From Serratia sp. Ag1 (GTDB lineage Bacteria; Pseudomonadota; Gammaproteobacteria; Enterobacterales; Enterobacteriaceae): a stretch of DNA of 64,000 nt. The notes beneath the pieces were generated by a model. It did not search any database, was not told where the DNA came from, and saw nothing but the letters and a program-made list of their open reading frames with translations. The translations under genes were made by a program, and so were the position numbers. Positions within the stretch are counted from its first letter, which is position 1. Every line of letters begins with the position of its first letter. The stretch covers positions 62,001 to 126,000 of the forward strand of contig NZ_JQEI01000014.1 of assembly GCF_000743355.1 (NCBI RefSeq). The letters run 5' to 3'. Below are positions 60,217 to 64,000 of the stretch, piece after piece.

Positions 60217-61077
60217 ATGAAAAATATTCTTTCTATACAATCGCATGTCGTTTTTGGCCATGCGGGTAACAGCGCAGCAGAGTTTCCCATGCGGCGGATG
60301 GGGGTCAACGTCTGGCCGTTGAATACCGTGCAATTTTCTAATCACACGCAATACGGCCAGTGGACGGGATGTGTGATGCCAGCCAGCCATCTGACCGAAA
60401 TTGCGCAGGGGATTGCCGCGATCGATAAGCTGAAAGACTGTGATGCGGTGCTGAGCGGCTATATTGGTTCGCCGGAGCAGGGTAGCCATATTCTGGAGAT
60501 TGTGCGGCAGGTAAAGCAGGTGAACCCTGACGCCTGGTATTTTTGCGATCCGGTCATGGGGCATCCGGAAAAGGGCTGCATTGTGGCACCGGGCGTTGCC
60601 GAGTTTTTGTGTCAGCAGGCGCTTTCGTTCAGCGATATTGTGGCACCGAATCTGCTGGAGCTGGAACTGCTGAGTGGGCAGGCAATCAGTAGTGTAGAGC
60701 AGGCGGTTAATGCTGCCCGTGAACTGATAGCGCAAGGGCCGAAAGTGGTGTTGGTGAAACACCTTAGCCGCGCCGGTTATCACACCGACAGTTTTGAAAT
60801 GCTGCTGGTCACTGCCGATGAAGCCTGGCATATCAGCCGTCCGTTGGTGGATTTTGGTACGCGTCAACCGGTGGGCGTGGGCGATCTGACCAGTGGTTTG
60901 TTGTTGGTGAATCTGCTGCAAGGGGTTGCCTTGGATAAAGCGTTGGAACACGTCACTGCGGCAGTCTATGAAGTGATGCTCACAACTCAGGCTATGGGCG
61001 AGTACGAATTACAGGTCGTGGCGGCGCAGGATCGTATTGTATCGCCGGATTGCAGCTTTAAGGCAGTGAAACTGTAG
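60217..61077 (+). CDS. pdxY: Pyridoxal kinase PdxY
   Basis: Salvage kinase that phosphorylates pyridoxal, ribokinase fold, 286 residues (E. coli 287). [20 protein letters not shown] is the conserved N-terminus; YICDPVMG-type [12 protein letters not shown] and the anion-hole motif [15 protein letters not shown] are intact. With pdxH it completes PLP salvage. Convergent with gstA. Confidence 0.96.
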   Translation: MKNILSIQSHVVFGHAGNSAAEFPMRRMGVNVWPLNTVQFSNHTQYGQWTGCVMPASHLTEIAQGIAAIDKLKDCDAVLSGYIGSPEQGSHILEIVRQVKQVNPDAWYFCDPVMGHPEKGCIVAPGVAEFLCQQALSFSDIVAPNLLELELLSGQAISSVEQAVNAARELIAQGPKVVLVKHLSRAGYHTDSFEMLLVTADEAWHISRPLVDFGTRQPVGVGDLTSGLLLVNLLQGVALDKALEHVTAAVYEVMLTTQAMGEYELQVVAAQDRIVSPDCSFKAVKL

Positions 61078-61083
61078 TAGAAA

Positions 61084-61104
61084 TCCCCCGGCATAACCGG
61101 GGGA
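61084..61104. terminator. Bidirectional hairpin between pdxY and gstA
   Basis: TCCCCCGG (61084-61091), loop CATAA, CCGGGGGA (61097-61104): a perfect 8-bp GC stem between convergent genes; T-rich sequence follows on the minus strand. Confidence 0.75.
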
Positions 61105-61113
61105 CTGATAAGA

Positions 61114-61719
61114 TTACTTCAGGCCTTCTGCACGCAACGTGGCTTCTACCGCAGGGCGAGCCGCGACGCGTTCATAATAGGCAGAAAGATGCGGATATTT
61201 CTTCAGGTCGAACTGCATATAGAATGCCCAACCCAGCACGGTGAACAGATAGGCGTCTGCTACGCTGAAACGGTTACCGAGCAGATAGTGCTGTTTCTCC
61301 AGCACTGAATCCAGATAGCTGAACTGGCTCTCCAGTTTTGCCCGCACCATGGTTTTGTATTCGTCCGGTGTTTGCGGGTTAAACAGTGGGCTGAATCCCT
61401 TATGCAACTCGGTTGCCACATAGTTCAGCCATTCGATCGCGTGGTAGCGTGAAAGCGTTCCTGCTGCAGGGATTAGATTGCGGTCCGGTACGCGGTCTGC
61501 CAGATATTGCACAATGGCGACGCCTTCGGTCAGCAGGCTGCCGTCATCAAGCACCAGTGCTGGCACTTGCCCTTTGGGATTGATCGCCAGATAGTCAGCA
61601 CCGCTTTCCGTTTTCTTTTGTGCTAAATCGACTTTTTCCGCAGTAAAATCCAGCCCTGCTTCGCGCAAAATGATGTGCGGTGATAAGGAACAGGCGCCAG
61701 CTTTGTAGAACAATTTCAT
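61114..61719 (-). CDS. gstA: Glutathione S-transferase GstA
   Basis: Beta-class bacterial glutathione S-transferase, 201 residues as in E. coli Gst[17 protein letters not shown] contains the class-specific Cys10; the thioredoxin-like domain ends with the glutathione motif [15 protein letters not shown], followed by the all-helical C-terminal domain. Detoxifies electrophiles by glutathione conjugation. Confidence 0.95.
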   Translation of the reverse strand: MKLFYKAGACSLSPHIILREAGLDFTAEKVDLAQKKTESGADYLAINPKGQVPALVLDDGSLLTEGVAIVQYLADRVPDRNLIPAAGTLSRYHAIEWLNYVATELHKGFSPLFNPQTPDEYKTMVRAKLESQFSYLDSVLEKQHYLLGNRFSVADAYLFTVLGWAFYMQFDLKKYPHLSAYYERVAARPAVEATLRAEGLK

Positions 61720-61812
61720 CGGAAACTCCTTGATAGTGACGAATGACAGGCATATTTAACCTCTCATCCTAGTTCTCTGGCAGTAAAATTACAGTGTTTT
61801 TAGCAATAAAAT

Positions 61813-62697
61813 TTAGTTAACGCGTGCTTCCTCGGGGTGCAGTTGTTGCAGAATGCTGGCGATCTGCTGTTGCAGTCGTAGAGGCGCGGTCTGCATCGGC
61901 GAGCGTAATTCGTTGCAAATCCAGCCTTGTAAGGCCAGTGCTGCCTTTACGGGAGCGGGGCTTGGGAAACTAAACATTTGCTGGATCATCGGTAACAAGG
62001 CGTAAAAATTGCGGCGTGCTGCTGCCAGATCGCCTTGCGCCACTTGTTTGACCAACCTAACAAAACGCTCTGGGCAAATATGTGCCGAAGCGCAAATCGC
62101 CCCGCTGCCCCCCAAGCATAGTGTGCTCAGAATCAGATTGTCCTCACCGGTCAGTACGTCAATCTCACCATCGTGAATCAAGGCCATCGTAGCATCTGGG
62201 TTACCGCCACAGTCCTTAATGGCTTTGATTTGTGGGTGACCAGCAAGTTGACGCAAAGTTTCCAGTTCACATGCCACACCGGTGCGATATGGCACGTTGT
62301 AGAGGATCACTGGAACGCGTGAGGCATCGGCAAGATGAGTAAAATACTCTATCAACCCCGCTTGTGATGGCCGGATATAGTAAGGTGCCGGGATCAGCAC
62401 ACCTGCAATATCACGTTGCTGAATGGCCTGCTGCATTTGCAACGTGTCGAGCAGATTATTACCTGAAAGCCCCATCACCACTTGGTAGGATGGTACTACG
62501 TCCAATACGGCATCCAGCACGGTCAGTTGCTCTTCTTTGCTCAGGGCCGCTGCTTCACCAGTAGTACCACACACGACCAACCCGCTGACGCCAGAGGCTA
62601 TCAGGTGCTGTGCCAATTTTTTCAGTGCCGGTAAATCGATGCTGTTATCTTTGAACGGGGTTACCAGCGCCACCCAAATGCCCGAAAACGAAGCCAT
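61813..62697 (-). CDS. DapA-family dihydrodipicolinate synthase paralogue
   Basis: 294-residue class I aldolase of the DHDPS/NAL family (E. coli DapA 292). Residues match DapA at its own numbering: Thr45-Thr46 in GTTGE, Tyr107, Tyr133 and Arg138 in YNVPYRTG and Schiff-base Lys161 in AIKDCGG, which favours pyruvate plus aspartate semialdehyde as substrates. The main dapA of enterobacteria lies elsewhere, next to bamC, so I call this a paralogue. It has a long leader with two hairpins. Confidence 0.82.
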   Translation of the reverse strand: MASFSGIWVALVTPFKDNSIDLPALKKLAQHLIASGVSGLVVCGTTGEAAALSKEEQLTVLDAVLDVVPSYQVVMGLSGNNLLDTLQMQQAIQQRDIAGVLIPAPYYIRPSQAGLIEYFTHLADASRVPVILYNVPYRTGVACELETLRQLAGHPQIKAIKDCGGNPDATMALIHDGEIDVLTGEDNLILSTLCLGGSGAICASAHICPERFVRLVKQVAQGDLAAARRNFYALLPMIQQMFSFPSPAPVKAALALQGWICNELRSPMQTAPLRLQQQIASILQQLHPEEARVN

Positions 62698-63101
62698 AGA
62701 ATAATTCCTTCTGCGTGACCGACAAGAAGTCAGATGAAAAAGAGATAAGGGAGGGGAAACGCGCTGTACAGCGTCCTGTCAGATTCTCTGACGGGAAGTA
62801 CACCCCGACTGTTCCTTCGATTTAATCGCCATTGACTCGTCAACGTTCAACTCTGGGAGCTGTGATGTTATTTGTTGAACGATGAGGAGTGAGCTGATAA
62901 TGAGGATTTGTTATTAGGCTGTCAATTTATAACATATTGATAAAATTGATATTAATAATCTTCAGGGGCTAATGAGTTTGGCTAATAAGTCAACGTTTGG
63001 TCAGATCAGCCATGCTGAACAGTTAAACCGGAAGCGATACGGCCCTCCCTTATGGAAGGACCGATGAATCTTAACGTAATACATGACTGATGCGGTTTCG
63101 T
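62698..63101 (-). other. Leader of the dapA paralogue and intergenic region
   Basis: 404 bp without a gene. Near the dapA-like start lie a palindrome CGCTGTACAGCG (62762-62773) and a 9-bp hairpin CCTGTCAGA/TCTGACGGG (62775-62783 and 62787-62795, one G-T pair). Further on, GGCCCTCCC-TTAT-GGAAGGACC (63041-63062) is a hairpin that could end the DUF3811 transcript, without a T tract. I could not match the lysine riboswitch. Confidence 0.45.
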
Positions 63102-63365
63102 TCAACGAGGAGGACGGGTACTGATGGAGGCTGTCCAGCTAAAGGTTGTGCTCGTGGGTTGCACGCGATTGGCTTTACGTTCTGCCCGGGTTGCTTTGGC
63201 AATCTTTTCACGCGCGGCCATGATGCGATCAATCGCTTCGCCTTTCACTTTGTTCTGCTCAGCGTTGGTCAATGGGCGTCCATGGCTTTTTCGTGCTCTA
63301 TCCAGCTCGGTTTTTACTTCACGTTGTTCGCTTTCCGTCATGTCTTTCAGCGTCAGTTTCTTCAT
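63102..63365 (-). CDS. DUF3811 family protein (YjbD-like)
   Basis: 87-residue very basic and charged protein, MKKLTLKDMTESEQREVKTE to SFSW-type end TFSWTASISTRPPR. It resembles E. coli YjbD (90 residues, DUF3811) at both ends. No signal peptide or membrane helix; helical middle. Function unknown. In E. coli yjbD is elsewhere, so gene order has broken from the E. coli map by this point. Confidence 0.78.
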   Translation of the reverse strand: MKKLTLKDMTESEQREVKTELDRARKSHGRPLTNAEQNKVKGEAIDRIMAAREKIAKATRAERKANRVQPTSTTFSWTASISTRPPR

Positions 63366-63436
63366 TATCGCTACCCGTTGTGTGAAGTTGGCTTTCAGTG
63401 TACAGGATTTACGTTATCAATATTGCAGCGCAGCTA

Positions 63437-64000
63437 TCAAACTTCTTCTTGAAATTCGTTGAAGAATCGACGCATGCGCTCGGTGCGCTGTTCGGCCATG
63501 GTCCGGCCAGCCGAGGTCTGGAAACTTTCCTGCAATTTAAACAGCTTGGTTTCAAAATGATCCAGAACAAAACGCTGATCGTCATATTGTCTCCGCTGCG
63601 CCAGCGGGTCGGTGACATCGTAAAGTGCACTGCGCATACGGCCACCAATATAAAAGCAGCGGGCGATACCAATCATGCCTATGGCATCAAGCCTGTCGGC
63701 ATCCTGCAGGATCTTGGCCTCCAGCGTTTGCGGCGGAATGGCAGCAGAAAAACTGTGTGCTTCGATCGCATGTGCCGTCTTTTCGATTTCAGTCGCATCC
63801 CAACCAAGCGCGCTCAGGATTGCGCCAGCCTTTTCTGCGGCCAGGCGTGAGGCCAGGGGGCGTTGCGGGGAGTTTTTTTCTACTATCACGCAATCATGTA
63901 ACAGTACGGCAGCGCAAAGGATACGCAGATCCCCCCCTTCTTTACGGCTAATCTGGCGCACGTTTTTCCATACGCGTTGCAGGTGGGCTACATCGTGAGA
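63437..64000 (-). CDS. HD-domain phosphohydrolase (YedJ-like), 5' end cut by window
   Basis: Open frame of 187 residues continuing past the window edge on the minus strand; the GTG at 63961 is internal. SHDVAHLQRVWKN at the edge, VLLHDCVIVEKN, EAHSFSA and ILQDADRLDAIGMIGIAR are the HD-family metal motifs and resemble E. coli YedJ (231 residues). The family hydrolyses phosphate esters or nucleotides; the substrate is unknown. About 40 N-terminal residues appear to be missing. Confidence 0.82.
   Translation of the reverse strand, partial: SHDVAHLQRVWKNVRQISRKEGGDLRILCAAVLLHDCVIVEKNSPQRPLASRLAAEKAGAILSALGWDATEIEKTAHAIEAHSFSAAIPPQTLEAKILQDADRLDAIGMIGIARCFYIGGRMRSALYDVTDPLAQRRQYDDQRFVLDHFETKLFKLQESFQTSAGRTMAEQRTERMRRFFNEFQEEV

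Noticed and set aside
62698..62900. Lysine riboswitch before the dapA paralogue
   Set aside because: The hairpins do not match the conserved five-way junction core as far as I can read it.

Overview
This window is an ordinary stretch of enterobacterial chromosome. Gene by gene it follows the Escherichia coli segment pheT - ihfA - btuCED - nlpC - ydiV - selO - aroH - ppsR - ppsA - ydiK - ydiJ - menI - ldtE - lpp - pykF - valVW - mdtK - ribE - punC/punR - purR - ynhF - sodB - mepH - grxD - rnt - gloA - nemAR - ydhL - ydhF - sodC - ydhKJI - slyA - slyB - anmK - mliC - pdxH - tyrS - pdxY - gstA. Protein lengths and motifs, a RovA-like SlyA starting with GTG, the arn operon lying between btuD and nlpC, and a short TATACC...GGTATA dispersed repeat of a type I recall from Serratia and Yersinia point to Yersiniaceae, most likely Serratia or a close relative. 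The genus is inference. I see no phage, insertion sequence or CRISPR array.

Layout. 1-6 kb: the end of pheT, ihfA, an AT-richer flavin-reductase-like gene absent from E. coli here, and the vitamin B12 uptake genes btuC, btuE and btuD. 6.4-13.8 kb: a complete, translationally coupled arnBCADTEF operon for adding L-Ara4N to lipid A. 13.9-18.9 kb: nlpC, lplA, a ydiV-like degenerate EAL gene, a 39-residue membrane protein, selO and a second glutathione peroxidase. 19-29 kb: aroH, ppsR, ppsA, the small RNA RprA, ydiK, ydiJ and menI. 29.5-35 kb: ldtE, lpp, pykF, a degenerate cupin gene, two identical tRNA-Val(GAC) genes and mdtK. 35.5-45.5 kb: ribE, punC/punR, purR, ynhF, sodB, mepH, grxD, rnt, gloA, nemA and nemR. 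45.6-51 kb: eptA, ydhL, ydhF and an AT-rich insert with two membrane O-acyltransferases. 51-62.7 kb: sodC, ydhKJI, slyA, slyB, anmK, mliC, pdxH, tyrS, pdxY, gstA and a dapA paralogue. The end has a DUF3811 gene and a yedJ-like HD hydrolase cut by the window edge.

The main theme is envelope remodelling. arnBCADTEF and eptA are the two classical lipid A decoration routes. Each is preceded by a PmrA-box-like sequence followed, exactly 10 bp later, by a TA(G/A)ATT -10 hexamer. A very similar PhoP-box-like motif lies before both arnB and slyB. slyA carries a near-consensus SlyA palindrome just before its start, rprA has an RcsB-box-like site, and ldtE/lpp/mepH/nlpC/mliC/anmK add peptidoglycan functions. 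PmrA, PhoP, SlyA and Rcs signalling therefore seem to meet in this region. A second theme is carbon control by Cra: consensus-fitting sites lie at an activating position before ppsA and a repressing position in pykF.

Relative to E. coli, the suf operon is missing between menI and ldtE and cfa is missing between ribE and punC. The flavin-reductase gene, arn operon, lplA, second gpx, eptA, acyltransferase pair and dapA paralogue are extra at these points. I did not find an obviously new multi-gene system. The best candidates for undescribed biology are the 39-residue membrane protein beside ydiV, the acyltransferase pair, the flavin-reductase gene with its operator-like repeats, and the metal-ligand-less cupin.
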